DNA from: a virus
IMG/VR virus record: IMGVR_UViG_3300044624_001231
Location: 1-31,007 of that record
DNA length: 31,007 nucleotides
Direction: 5' to 3' (one strand)
The translations under genes and the position numbers were made by a program. Position 1 is the first letter of the stretch, and each line of letters begins with the position of its first letter. The notes under the pieces were generated by a model. The model was given only the letters and a program-made list of their open reading frames with translations. It made no database searches and had not been told where the DNA came from. Of the stretch, positions 1-7,378 are shown one piece after another.

Positions 1-789
1 ATAGGGGATAAACAGTTACAAGCTACAGCTAGATTTAGCTCAAACAATAAGTTTAATGAGGCAGCTAAACTAATTGTATTTGCTGGAATCTTAAGAGGCG
101 AAGGACTAATTTATCGTTATTGCAAAGAAAATAAAAAAAATTTCCTCTACATAGATCATGCATATTTAGAAAGAGGATATAATTTTAAAGAATCAGCAAA
201 TGAATGGATGCGTATTACTCCAAACGCATTTACTTGGTCCCAAAATCAAATTGAATCTAATGACAGATGGAATCAATTTTTTGCTAAAAAATATCAATTA
301 TCCTCGTGGAATAGAAATAGTGGATCGTATATTTTAGCACTACCGCCAAGCAACGCAACAAAAGTTATGTTTCCTGAAAGCAGCGAATGGATGGAAAAAA
401 CTCTAGCAGAAATATCTAGAAAATCAAATTTGCCAATTAAGATAAGAGAAAAACCTTTACAAGTAACAGTAGACCCAAATACTAATCACGTAACAGGAGT
501 AACAAATATCATTCATAAAGATACAATCGAAGCTGATATGCTTGGAGCAAAACTAATTGTTACGTTTAATAGTGCAGTTCCAGTTTTAGGAACAATTTTA
601 GGAATACCTTGTTATTGTAGTCCTTATGCAGCAGCATATCCTATGAATATAAATTTAAGTTACATTAATAATCCGCCTGAACCAAATAGACAAGCGTGGT
701 TAAATCAATTAGTGTATCACCAGTATACAAGTGAAGAGATGAAAAACGGAAAAGTTTGGGAACTATTAGCAAAATATCTGCCTAAATAA
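1..789 (+). CDS. Glycosyltransferase-like / surface-polysaccharide protein, 5'-truncated
   Basis: The frame is open from base 1 to the TAA at 787-789, giving about 262 residues. The true start lies left of the window; the first in-frame ATG at 208 is internal, because coherent protein sequence precedes it (GILRGEGLIYRYCKENKKN, then a YIDHAYLERG segment). Near the C-terminus there is a TFNSAVPVLGTILGIP segment followed by YCSPYAAAYPM. This resembles the donor-binding end of GT-B or capsule-export-type glycosyltransferases, where an N-S pair precedes a helix and a G-x-P turn. It heads a run of sugar-synthesis genes and ends 20 nt before the next glycosyltransferase. The family assignment is inference; the open frame is seen directly. 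It could also be a non-catalytic polysaccharide-associated protein. Confidence 0.6.
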   Translation: MGDKQLQATARFSSNNKFNEAAKLIVFAGILRGEGLIYRYCKENKKNFLYIDHAYLERGYNFKESANEWMRITPNAFTWSQNQIESNDRWNQFFAKKYQLSSWNRNSGSYILALPPSNATKVMFPESSEWMEKTLAEISRKSNLPIKIREKPLQVTVDPNTNHVTGVTNIIHKDTIEADMLGAKLIVTFNSAVPVLGTILGIPCYCSPYAAAYPMNINLSYINNPPEPNRQAWLNQLVYHQYTSEEMKNGKVWELLAKYLPK

Positions 790-809
790 TATAAGTTAAA
801 TATTCAATC

Positions 810-1568
810 ATGAAAATAGCAGCAGCAACCACATTTAGTTTAAAAGGGTATAATGATTATGCCCATAGATTAATTAAAACATTTAGCAAATACTGGGTTA
901 ATAGTGTTGACCTTTATGTTTATTATGATGAACTTCCTCCTCAAGGATGGGATATTATTCAACCTAATATACATTATTTGCCAGCAAATTTTCCAAACTT
1001 GCTTGCATTTAAAGAAAGAAACAAAGAAAATCCAAAAGCATCTGCATCTAACTTTACATTAGACGGAGTTAGATTTAGTCATAAAGTTTATGCTTATGTT
1101 GACATGGCTCTAAACAAAGAAATTGATATTGCAATTTGGTTAGACGGCGATAGTGTTACTCACACTAAAGTTGACGAAGATGTTATTATACGATGGTTAA
1201 ACGGAAAAATGGCCGGAGCTCTTTTCAGACCAAAGATATTTACTGAAACAGGTTTCCACATCTTTGACATGCGATATCCCCAGGCTAAAGAATTTATGAA
1301 AAAATGGATTGAATGGTACGATACTGATAATATTTGGAATTTAAATGCATTTACCGATTGCCATACATATGATGCAACAGTAAAAGAATTTGATATTAAT
1401 TTGTGGAATAATTTAAGTCCCGCTAATATACAGCACTCGCATCCTTTTGTTAACGGAATTTTAGGTGAGCATATGGATCATATGAAAGGCCCTCGTAAAC
1501 AAGAAGGCCGTAGTCGTAAAACTGATTTAGTAGTTCAGAGAACAGAAGAATATTGGAACAAAAAATGA
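810..1568 (+). CDS. Putative GT-A-fold glycosyltransferase with DxD motif
   Basis: A 252-residue protein. The N-terminus (MKIAAATTFS) is a short first beta strand, and a hydrophobic strand runs into AIWLDGDS with D112-x-D114, the metal/nucleotide-sugar-binding DxD expected of GT-A enzymes. A later TGFHIFDMRYPQAKEF segment resembles the acceptor-side half of phage and bacterial family members. No signal peptide or membrane segment is visible, so it should act in the cytoplasm of the infected cell on a nucleotide sugar. Its stop overlaps the next gene's start by 4 nt (ATGA), so it is probably translationally coupled to the DegT-family enzyme. Donor and acceptor cannot be read from the sequence. 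Confidence 0.75.
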   Translation: MKIAAATTFSLKGYNDYAHRLIKTFSKYWVNSVDLYVYYDELPPQGWDIIQPNIHYLPANFPNLLAFKERNKENPKASASNFTLDGVRFSHKVYAYVDMALNKEIDIAIWLDGDSVTHTKVDEDVIIRWLNGKMAGALFRPKIFTETGFHIFDMRYPQAKEFMKKWIEWYDTDNIWNLNAFTDCHTYDATVKEFDINLWNNLSPANIQHSHPFVNGILGEHMDHMKGPRKQEGRSRKTDLVVQRTEEYWNKK

Positions 1569-2731
1569 AATATCCTTTAGCAGCAGATACATGGGACCAT
1601 CGAGAAATCGCAGCAATACAATCAGTTATTGAAGGCGGCCGATACACTATGGGCCCAAGAGTAAAACAATTTGAGAACGAATTTGCTACAGCATTTGGCG
1701 TTAAACATGCAGTAATGGTTAATTCAGGTTCAAGTGCAAACTTATTAATGATTGCAAGTCTTGTATTAGATAGTCGTTACGATTTAAATTCAGGCGATGA
1801 AGTAATTGTGCCAGCAGTTAGCTGGAGTACAACATATTTTCCGTTATCTCAGTACGGATTAAAAGCAGTGTTTGTTGATATTGATAAAGATACATTAAAC
1901 ATTGATCCAAGCAAAATTGTAAAAGCAATTACACCTAAAACAAAAGCAATACTTGCAGTTAATTTGTTAGGAAATAGTTGTGACTACTATGCATTAAATG
2001 ATCTTGCAAGTGAGTTTAATCTAATACTTTTAGAAGATAATTGTGAAAGTCTCGGTGCAAAATATAAAGGCAAGATGTTAGGTACTATTGGAACAATGGG
2101 TACATTTAGCTTCTTCTTTAGCCATCACATGCAGACTATGGAAGGCGGAATGATTGTTACAGATGATGATCAAACAGCACAATATTTGCGTAGTCTAAGA
2201 GCACACGGATGGATACGCGACTTGCCAGATGAGAATCATCTATGGAATAAAACAGGTGATCCTTTCGAAGACAGTTTTAAGTTTGTACTTCCAGGATATT
2301 GTGTGCGTCCACTTGAAATGAGTGGAGCTGTAGGCAGTGTGCAACTATCTAAGATGCCTGATATGATTGCAAAGAGACGAGCTAACGCAAAAGTATTTGG
2401 AGAACATTTTCCAGATATTCTAGATGTTAACACACAAATGGAAATTGGGGAATCAAGTTGGTTTGGGTTTAGCATAGTTTGCAAGGGAAAACTTCTAGGC
2501 AGAAGAAAAGAACTGTTAACTGCATTGTCGCAAGCTGGTGTTGAAACACGCCCAATTGTTGCGGGCAATTTTACAAAAAATCCAGTTATAAAATACATTT
2601 CACATGAGATTCGCGGCAGTTTAGATAATGCTGATTACATTGATCAAAACGGATTTTTTATTGGCAACGATTCGCGAGACTTATCAGAAGAAATAATTGA
2701 AGTAGCAAAAATAGTAAAGGGACTTTTATGA
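1565..2731 (+). CDS. DegT/ColD-type PLP enzyme, likely GDP-4-keto-6-deoxymannose 3-dehydratase
   Basis: 388 residues from the ATG at 1565, which overlaps the previous stop as ATGA. A TTG twelve bases upstream would add four residues and is less likely. The fold is the DegT/DnrJ/EryC1 sugar-aminotransferase family: NSGSSANL near 53-60, LLEDNCESLGAKY near 155-167 with the cofactor-contacting Asp158, and a GTFSFFF...MEGG block. At the position of the Schiff-base lysine it has His187 in SHHMQTMEGG. In the family, histidine there marks the 3-dehydratases ColD and RfbH/E1, which remove the C3 hydroxyl instead of transaminating. SWFGF and the AGNFTKNP region also match ColD-type sequences. With no Fe-S cysteine cluster evident and a ColD-like length, ColD is the better model than E1. 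The adjacent GMD would supply its substrate. Confidence 0.82.
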   Translation: MKYPLAADTWDHREIAAIQSVIEGGRYTMGPRVKQFENEFATAFGVKHAVMVNSGSSANLLMIASLVLDSRYDLNSGDEVIVPAVSWSTTYFPLSQYGLKAVFVDIDKDTLNIDPSKIVKAITPKTKAILAVNLLGNSCDYYALNDLASEFNLILLEDNCESLGAKYKGKMLGTIGTMGTFSFFFSHHMQTMEGGMIVTDDDQTAQYLRSLRAHGWIRDLPDENHLWNKTGDPFEDSFKFVLPGYCVRPLEMSGAVGSVQLSKMPDMIAKRRANAKVFGEHFPDILDVNTQMEIGESSWFGFSIVCKGKLLGRRKELLTALSQAGVETRPIVAGNFTKNPVIKYISHEIRGSLDNADYIDQNGFFIGNDSRDLSEEIIEVAKIVKGLL

Positions 2732-3699
2732 AATCTGCATTAATTACCGGATTTCCAGGACAAGATGCTTGTTATCTAGCAGATTTACTTTTGTCTAAAG
2801 GATATGAGGTTCACGGTATTATAAAGCGTTACAGTTGTCCAAACTACAGTAATTTGCATTATTTAAATTTGTTTGAAAAAGGATTAAAATTACACACAGG
2901 CGATGTAACTGATATTGGTAGCTTGTTTGATGTAATTGATATTGCAAAACCAGATGAGTTTTATAATCTAGCAGCACAAAGTTTTGTAGGTAATAGTTGG
3001 CGACTTACTCATGCAACTACACTAGTTGATGCAAACGGGCCACTTAATTGTTTAGAAGCAATACGCCGTATTAATCCAAAGATAAAGTTCTATCAAGCAG
3101 GCACAAGTGAAATGTTTGGTAACGCTAACACAAACGGGGTTCAAACTGAAGAAACAGAATTTATGCCACGCAGTCCATATGGTGTTGCAAAGTTATACGG
3201 CTATCACATAACTCGTAACTTTAGAGAAAGCTATGATATGTTTGCTTGCACTGGTATATTATTCAATCATGAAAGTCCAATTAGAGGCATTGAATTTGTT
3301 ACCCGTAAAGTAACAGATGGTGTTGCTAAAATTTTAAAAGGTAAAACAAATACAATACATCTAGGTAACTTAGATGCTGAAAGAGATTGGGGCTTTGCAG
3401 GTGATTATGTTGAAGCACAATGGTTAATACTACAGCAAGAATTCCCAATGGATTTTATTATTGCAACAGGTGTTAAGCATAGTATAAGAGACTTATGTAA
3501 GATTGCTTTTGAAGCTGCTGGTATTAATGATTGGGAAGATTATATTGTTGAAGACCCCGCATTTAAACGTCCAGCAGAGCTTGACAGTTTACAAGCAAGT
3601 TGTACTAAAGCAGAGCGAGTACTTGGTTGGAAAGCAAAAGTTAATTTTCAACAACTTATAGAAATGATGGTTAAAGAAGATATCAAGCGTCACTCATGA
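2728..3699 (+). CDS. gmd: GDP-mannose 4,6-dehydratase
   Basis: 323 residues of extended short-chain dehydrogenase type, a little shorter than most GMDs. The NADP-binding start reads TGFPGQDACYLADLLL, a variant of the usual TG-x-x-GQDGSYL. Catalytic residues are visible as AGTSEMFG (Thr126, Glu128) and SPYGVAKLYG (Tyr151, Lys155), and the substrate side as GILFNHESPIRG. It converts GDP-D-mannose to GDP-4-keto-6-deoxy-D-mannose in the cytoplasm, the branch point for GDP-fucose, rhamnose, perosamine and colitose. ATGA overlaps on both sides lock it between the ColD-like enzyme and the small dehydrogenase, consistent with one pathway. The family call is firm; the end product is inferred from the neighbours. 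Confidence 0.92.
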   Translation: MKSALITGFPGQDACYLADLLLSKGYEVHGIIKRYSCPNYSNLHYLNLFEKGLKLHTGDVTDIGSLFDVIDIAKPDEFYNLAAQSFVGNSWRLTHATTLVDANGPLNCLEAIRRINPKIKFYQAGTSEMFGNANTNGVQTEETEFMPRSPYGVAKLYGYHITRNFRESYDMFACTGILFNHESPIRGIEFVTRKVTDGVAKILKGKTNTIHLGNLDAERDWGFAGDYVEAQWLILQQEFPMDFIIATGVKHSIRDLCKIAFEAAGINDWEDYIVEDPAFKRPAELDSLQASCTKAERVLGWKAKVNFQQLIEMMVKEDIKRHS

Positions 3700-4211
3700 A
3701 AATAGTAATTACTGGTACTACATCTGGACTAGGCTTAACTTGTAAAAATTATTTTAGCAATTATACTGTTGTAGAATTAAATCGTCCAACTTATGATTTA
3801 GATAAAAACTTAGAAGATTTTGTGTTTGATGACTTTGACGTTTACATTAACAACGCCTACAGTAATTGGACTCAAATTGACTTGCTTTATAAATTATTTG
3901 AAAAAAATAAAGATAGAAGCTGTAAAATTATAAATGTAGGTAGTGTATGTTCAGATAGAACATATGATAAAGTCTATCCATATGCTATTCATAAATTAGC
4001 ATTAGACGCAGCATGTAATCAGTTGCAGCAAATCGATAGCAAGTGTAAGATAGTTCATTTAAAGCTTGGACGTATGCGAACTCCGATGACTGCACATAGA
4101 CCAGAGCCAAAAATTGACACTGCGATTGTTGCAAAGCAAATTGATTATATAATAAAAATGGATAATTCTGTTGTTATAAAAGAATTATCCATTGATAACT
4201 TTTTTAGTTAA
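3696..4211 (+). CDS. Short-chain dehydrogenase/reductase
   Basis: 171 residues, smaller than the usual 240-260 of classical SDRs. It keeps the essential parts: the TGTTSGLG nucleotide-binding glycine motif at 6-13, NNAY at 52-55, Ser83, and the YAIHK catalytic Tyr96/Lys100 pair. It begins inside the gmd stop (ATGA), so it most likely works on the product of the two enzymes before it, as the 4-keto reductase that would finish a deoxy or dideoxy sugar. The 3' end carries a 10-bp perfect inverted repeat at 4160-4190 that probably serves as terminator for the convergent gene. The substrate is unproven, and a role unrelated to the sugar is possible. Confidence 0.75.
   Translation: MKIVITGTTSGLGLTCKNYFSNYTVVELNRPTYDLDKNLEDFVFDDFDVYINNAYSNWTQIDLLYKLFEKNKDRSCKIINVGSVCSDRTYDKVYPYAIHKLALDAACNQLQQIDSKCKIVHLKLGRMRTPMTAHRPEPKIDTAIVAKQIDYIIKMDNSVVIKELSIDNFFS
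4154..4190 (-). terminator. Rho-independent-like terminator inside the 3' end of the SDR gene
   Basis: GGATAATTCT at 4160-4169 pairs perfectly with AGAATTATCC at 4181-4190 around an 11-nt loop. Read on the minus strand, the hairpin is followed by one A and then five Ts (4158-4154), the normal order for a terminator of the minus-strand glycosyltransferase that ends at 4212. On the plus strand the nearest T run (4200-4205) lies 9 nt beyond the stem, so it is weaker in that direction. The stem is AT-rich, hence moderate confidence. Confidence 0.5.
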
Positions 4212-4901
4212 TTACCAGCTCTTAATAAAGTCGGCTCGTTCTTGATACCAAACTTCACTATACTCGCTTTTTTCATAATCACGCATGAACGGCATACCTA
4301 GTGTATAATGAATAAAGCTTGGATTTCCATCATCGGGTTCTTTGTAATGACCAACTAGCCAATTCCATTCGTGATGTAAAGATCCAATGTCGGCATCATC
4401 AAGCCACTGAAAACGATGCAAATAACTCATCTCTTGTTTGTTCATAAATTCAGGGTAAAGATATTGTTTATTTTTTGGATGAGCACAATTGAATAACATA
4501 CAGCTTGACCAGTTCTTACGAGGATAAGCATGTTGTACTTGTCCATCCATTTTTATTACGCCGTCTTCTACATTATATTCATGTTTAACGACTTGTACAG
4601 CATAACGATCATCGGCGAGATCAAATAGTTTGTTTACATCTTGTCTTGCTAAAAAGTCGCAATCAATGAACACTGCCCACCCTTCGTATCCATTTAAGTA
4701 TGGAACTAAGAAACGAGTAAATGTAAACTGTGTTGCAGCTTTGAGATCATCAGGGCGAGTAACTAATCCTTTAGATTTTAGTTCATCTAATTTAAGAGGT
4801 AATACTTCAATATCTTTACTTAATCTATGTATGCTATGCTTGCAAACTTGATAAGCAATATCCTCTCTTGGATCCCATCCAATGTAAACTCGTCTTTTCA
4901 T
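4212..4901 (-). CDS. Putative GT-A glycosyltransferase (GT8-like) on the minus strand
   Basis: 229 residues. It opens MKRRVYIGWDPREDIAYQVC, a start common to small phage and bacterial GT-A proteins annotated as glycosyltransferases. The DxD is in WAVFIDCDFLA (Asp80, Asp82), preceded by TFTRFLVPYL, the usual helix with an arginine before the DxD strand. It is the only minus-strand gene in the first 16 kb. It converges head-to-head on the SDR gene with no intergenic base and diverges from the nucleotidyltransferase-cupin gene across 56 bases. GGAG about 11 nt before the ATG could be its ribosome site. The separate orientation suggests its own control or an independent acquisition. The sugar donor is unknown. 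Confidence 0.78.
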   Translation of the reverse strand: MKRRVYIGWDPREDIAYQVCKHSIHRLSKDIEVLPLKLDELKSKGLVTRPDDLKAATQFTFTRFLVPYLNGYEGWAVFIDCDFLARQDVNKLFDLADDRYAVQVVKHEYNVEDGVIKMDGQVQHAYPRKNWSSCMLFNCAHPKNKQYLYPEFMNKQEMSYLHRFQWLDDADIGSLHHEWNWLVGHYKEPDDGNPSFIHYTLGMPFMRDYEKSEYSEVWYQERADFIKSW

Positions 4902-4903
4902 AA

Positions 4904-4935
4904 TTGATCTACTCCAGCATGTTAAATAGTATAAT
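4904..4935 (+). promoter_or_regulatory. Candidate divergent promoter region with overlapping -10 boxes
   Basis: On the plus strand TATAAT at 4930-4935 is a perfect -10 box; the best -35 (TTGATC, 4904-4909) is 20 nt away, which is long. On the minus strand TATACT occupies 4933-4928, overlapping the plus -10 and 27 bases before the minus gene's ATG. The two would fire outward to the divergent genes. Neither -35 is convincing. Confidence 0.35.
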
Positions 4936-4957
4936 ATTTAGTATTTGGAAGAATAGC

Positions 4958-5704
4958 ATGATAGTTGGATTAATAACAGGCGGCCTTGATCCTTTACATA
5001 GTGGACATATTGCTTATATTCAAGCAGGTGCTAAAATGTGTGAAATTTTAGTTGTTGGATTAAACAGTGATGAATGGTTAACACGCAAAAAAGGCCGAGC
5101 ATTTATGCCAATTGAAGAACGTATTGCTGTAGTATCTGCATTGCGCGGAGTTGATCACGTAATTACTTTTGATGATAGCGATAACACTTCTAAAGATGCT
5201 ATTCGAAAAGTAAAAACAATGTTTCCAAATGCTGAGATTAAATTTTTAAATGGTGGTGATAGAACAGCATCAAACATTCCTGAAATGACTGAAGACGTAG
5301 AATTTGTTTTTGGCGTGGGCGGAGATAACAAAGCAAATAGTTCTAGTTGGATATTACAAGAATGGAAGAATCCAAAAACAATAAGACCATGGGGTTATTA
5401 TAGAGTATTGCATATTGAAGGCAAACATATTAAAGTAAAAGAATTAGTTGTTGATCCAGGTAAAAGTTTAAGCAGTCAACGTCATTTACATAGATCAGAA
5501 TATTGGATAGTTAGTAAAGGCCGAGCAGCAGTTGGTGTTGGGCAAGAAGAAACAGTTATACATCTAGAAGAACACGAAGAGCTACATATAGATACAGGAC
5601 ACTGGCATAGATTGTTTAACGACACAACAGAACCAGTTCACGTTGTTGAAATACAATACGGTGCATTGTGTGAAGAAGAAGATATTCAAAGGAGAGATAT
5701 ATGA
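4958..5704 (+). CDS. Fusion: nucleotidyltransferase (HldE/TagD-like) + mannose-6-phosphate-isomerase-type cupin
   Basis: 248 residues from the ATG at 4958, chosen because GGAAGA sits 5 nt upstream and the protein then begins directly with the first Rossmann strand, MIVGLITGGLDPLHSGH. Residues 1 to about 140 form a cytidylyltransferase-like domain with HSGH at 14-17 (HxGH) and a GGDNKANSSSWIL stretch where family members have their second nucleotide motif. Residues 144-240 form a type II PMI/ManC-like cupin: RPWGYYRVL, then RHLHRSEYWIV with His176, His178 and Glu181, and a later His215 as probable metal ligands. It would activate a sugar phosphate and isomerise or epimerise a sugar in one polypeptide. 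It overlaps the next cupin gene by ATGA. Confidence 0.75.
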   Translation: MIVGLITGGLDPLHSGHIAYIQAGAKMCEILVVGLNSDEWLTRKKGRAFMPIEERIAVVSALRGVDHVITFDDSDNTSKDAIRKVKTMFPNAEIKFLNGGDRTASNIPEMTEDVEFVFGVGGDNKANSSSWILQEWKNPKTIRPWGYYRVLHIEGKHIKVKELVVDPGKSLSSQRHLHRSEYWIVSKGRAAVGVGQEETVIHLEEHEELHIDTGHWHRLFNDTTEPVHVVEIQYGALCEEEDIQRRDI

Positions 5705-6063
5705 GTAAATTTGGAAAAGTTTGGGGTAATACAGAATTGCTAGAAGCAAATGGAGTTTTAGAATTTCATAGAGCAGAAATTAAAGCAGGATATCAATGTT
5801 CAAAACATTTACACAAATATAAATGGAATGGATTCTTTGTTGAATCTGGTGTACTAGAAATTCATGTTTGGAAAAACAATTATGATCTAGTAGATATAAC
5901 AGTTCTTAACGCAGGGGATTATACTAAAGTACCTCCTGGTGAAAAACACATGTTTGTGTGTAAAGAAGATTGTGTTTGTTTTGAACTTTACTGGGCAGAG
6001 TTTGCACACAATGATATAGAAAGAGATAGCGTTGGTGGAACAACTAAATCTCATAGTAGTTAA
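5701..6063 (+). CDS. Small cupin protein
   Basis: 120 residues making one double-stranded beta-helix cupin. The first metal motif reads CSKHLHKYKWNGFFV, giving His-x-His, and the second includes AGDYTKVPPGEKHMF with a closing histidine. This resembles small PMI-like or WbuC-like cupins of sugar loci. Its ATGA overlap with the fused nucleotidyltransferase-cupin, which already has a cupin, suggests two successive isomerase/epimerase steps or a partner subunit. The downstream glycosyltransferase starts inside its last 30 bases. Cytoplasmic; no signal peptide. The reaction cannot be read from sequence alone. Confidence 0.7.
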   Translation: MSKFGKVWGNTELLEANGVLEFHRAEIKAGYQCSKHLHKYKWNGFFVESGVLEIHVWKNNYDLVDITVLNAGDYTKVPPGEKHMFVCKEDCVCFELYWAEFAHNDIERDSVGGTTKSHSS

Positions 6064-6760
6064 ATGGGGAACTTTATATAACGCAGAGCATGTAATTAAC
6101 TTATATGAAGGTGCCAAGCGTTATACAAGTGTACCATTTAATTTTTATGTGCTAACAGACAATACAGCAGACTTGCCTCAAAATCTTGGCTGGCGATTTA
6201 TAAAATTGCCAGAATACAATGTACCACGAAATCGAGGTTGGTGGTATAAAATGGAGATTTTTAACCAACAATACGAATTAACAGGTAAAAATCTCTACTT
6301 AGATTTAGATGTCATAATCATTAAAGATCTAAAGATTTTTTGGGATCTTATAATAGCTGACGATTTATATATTTGCCGAGATTTTAACAGGCAATTTTTA
6401 CCCAGCTATCAAGCTTGTAATAGCAGTGTAATGGGTTGGAAAAATAGTTCATTTGATTATGTTTTTAGAAAATTTACATTAAATGCTACAGAAAACATGA
6501 AGAGGTATCGTGGGGATCAAGACTACATACAAGCTTATGTCCCTACAAGAATTTTTTGGCCTGATGATTTGGCTATGAGTTGGAAGTGGGAATGTTGGCG
6601 CAGGGGAAAACTTGGGTCAGAAAACTATAAGTCTGAAAAACTGCAAACATTTATCAAGCAAGATACAAGAATTTTAGTCTTTCACGGACAACCAAAGCCC
6701 GAACAATGCGAAGACCAAAGAATGATAAATCTTTGGCGGGGCACAATAAAGCACAAATAA
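6032..6760 (+). CDS. Putative GT-A glycosyltransferase with non-ATG start
   Basis: About 242 residues. No ATG lies near the N-terminus, so initiation must use TTG at 6032 or GTG at 6035, overlapping the cupin gene by about 30 nt; AGAAAGAGA at 6018-6026 could be the ribosome site. LNLIVVKWGTLYNAEHVINL begins the first strand and helix, PRNRGWWYKMEIFN precedes the sugar-binding strand, and NLYLDLDVIII carries the DxD (Asp91, Asp93). The pattern matches phage and bacterial GT-A proteins acting on surface sugars. It closes the glycan locus. Acceptor unknown. Confidence 0.75.
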   Translation: MVEQLNLIVVKWGTLYNAEHVINLYEGAKRYTSVPFNFYVLTDNTADLPQNLGWRFIKLPEYNVPRNRGWWYKMEIFNQQYELTGKNLYLDLDVIIIKDLKIFWDLIIADDLYICRDFNRQFLPSYQACNSSVMGWKNSSFDYVFRKFTLNATENMKRYRGDQDYIQAYVPTRIFWPDDLAMSWKWECWRRGKLGSENYKSEKLQTFIKQDTRILVFHGQPKPEQCEDQRMINLWRGTIKHK

Positions 6761-6778
6761 ATTTTTATAGCATTTTCC

Positions 6779-6786
6779 TTTAAATA
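6779..6786 (+). promoter_or_regulatory. Late-promoter-like motif TTTAAATA
   Basis: One base differs from the T4-type late consensus TATAAATA. It lies 20 nt before the metalloprotease ATG and just upstream of a strong GAGGGAGGTG ribosome site. Short AT-rich motifs like this occur by chance in such a genome. Confidence 0.3.
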
Positions 6787-6806
6787 ATTTTGAGGGAGGT
6801 GTTAGT

Positions 6807-7256
6807 ATGAACAAAAGAGCTTATTTCAGACGATACCTTACTAAAGCTGACGAAAAAAATGCAGTTTTTAACCCAACTTATTTGCAAGCGGTTAGGGCTC
6901 ATACTATTATAAATGAATGTATTTTTAGTGGTAAATTATCCCGTCCTAAAATAATAATACAATATTTAGATGATGCGTGGGGTATCTGCCACGGAGATTT
7001 AGACGATGGGTCATATCCACCGTTTGAGCCTTGCTGTAACTATATTGCCCTAAACAATAGCTTCTATAACTGGCGTCATTTTATCGAAGTTTTAGCTCAC
7101 GAAATGGTACATCAGTATCAAATTGAATATCATAATAAGTTGGACCACGGTAAAACGTTTTGGGCATGGAAAGAGAAATTTGAGCGTTATAACATGCATT
7201 TACGCATGAGTTATGGGCGCCCACGTAAGTCTTTGAAATCATTAAAGAAACCCTAA
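6807..7256 (+). CDS. SprT-like zinc metalloprotease domain protein
   Basis: 149 residues with a clear zincin helix LAHEMVHQYQ (His98, Glu99, His102) and a third ligand His114 in DHGKTF, the spacing of SprT-like/Spartan domains. Eukaryotic Spartan cleaves DNA-protein crosslinks; the role of phage SprT proteins is not established. The N-terminus is basic, and the C-terminal tail is lysine/arginine-rich (RPRKSLKSLKKP), which could help nucleic-acid binding. The zinc-ribbon tail of full-length SprT is missing. Translation should be strong given the GAGGGAGGTG site upstream. It stands alone between the glycan locus and the early cassette, with its own possible late promoter. Protease activity is inferred from the motif. 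Confidence 0.75.
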   Translation: MNKRAYFRRYLTKADEKNAVFNPTYLQAVRAHTIINECIFSGKLSRPKIIIQYLDDAWGICHGDLDDGSYPPFEPCCNYIALNNSFYNWRHFIEVLAHEMVHQYQIEYHNKLDHGKTFWAWKEKFERYNMHLRMSYGRPRKSLKSLKKP

Positions 7257-7318
7257 ACTCCTGCTAAGTCATTGAAATAATTGAGTAATTTTTTCTTAAA
7301 AAATTGGCATTTTTATGG

Positions 7319-7346
7319 TTGACGCAGTCTGTATTGGGTATATATT
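7319..7346 (+). promoter_or_regulatory. Sigma70-type early promoter, cassette 1
   Basis: TTGACG (7319-7324), a 16-nt spacer, then TATATT (7341-7346). The transcript would start near 7353 and carry a short leader with ATAACA and AGCAAGGA before the ATG at 7379. The same -35, spacer length and leader words recur at 7707 and 7995. Confidence 0.7.
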
Positions 7347-7378
7347 AAGGACATAACAACAAAGCAAGGAACTAGCAA

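Noticed and set aside
1553-1564. TTG start extending the DegT-family protein by four residues
   Set aside because: The ATG at 1565 makes the ATGA overlap used repeatedly in this locus.
2236-2598. 120-codon minus-strand open frame within the DegT-family gene
   Set aside because: Fully covered by a firm coding gene; no start signal and no recognisable motif.
1565-2731. Perosamine synthase (aminotransferase) as the DegT protein's identity
   Set aside because: The PLP lysine is replaced by histidine, and ColD-like segments (SWFGF, AGN-x-T) fit better.
4904-4957. Longer start of the nucleotidyltransferase-cupin gene
   Set aside because: The extra 18 residues precede the first Rossmann strand and contain the presumed -10 box; ATG 4958 has a ribosome site.
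7287-7305. AATTTTTT/AAAAAATT hairpin after the SprT-like gene
   Set aside because: Stem has no G or C pair and no separate T tract; too weak to call a terminator.
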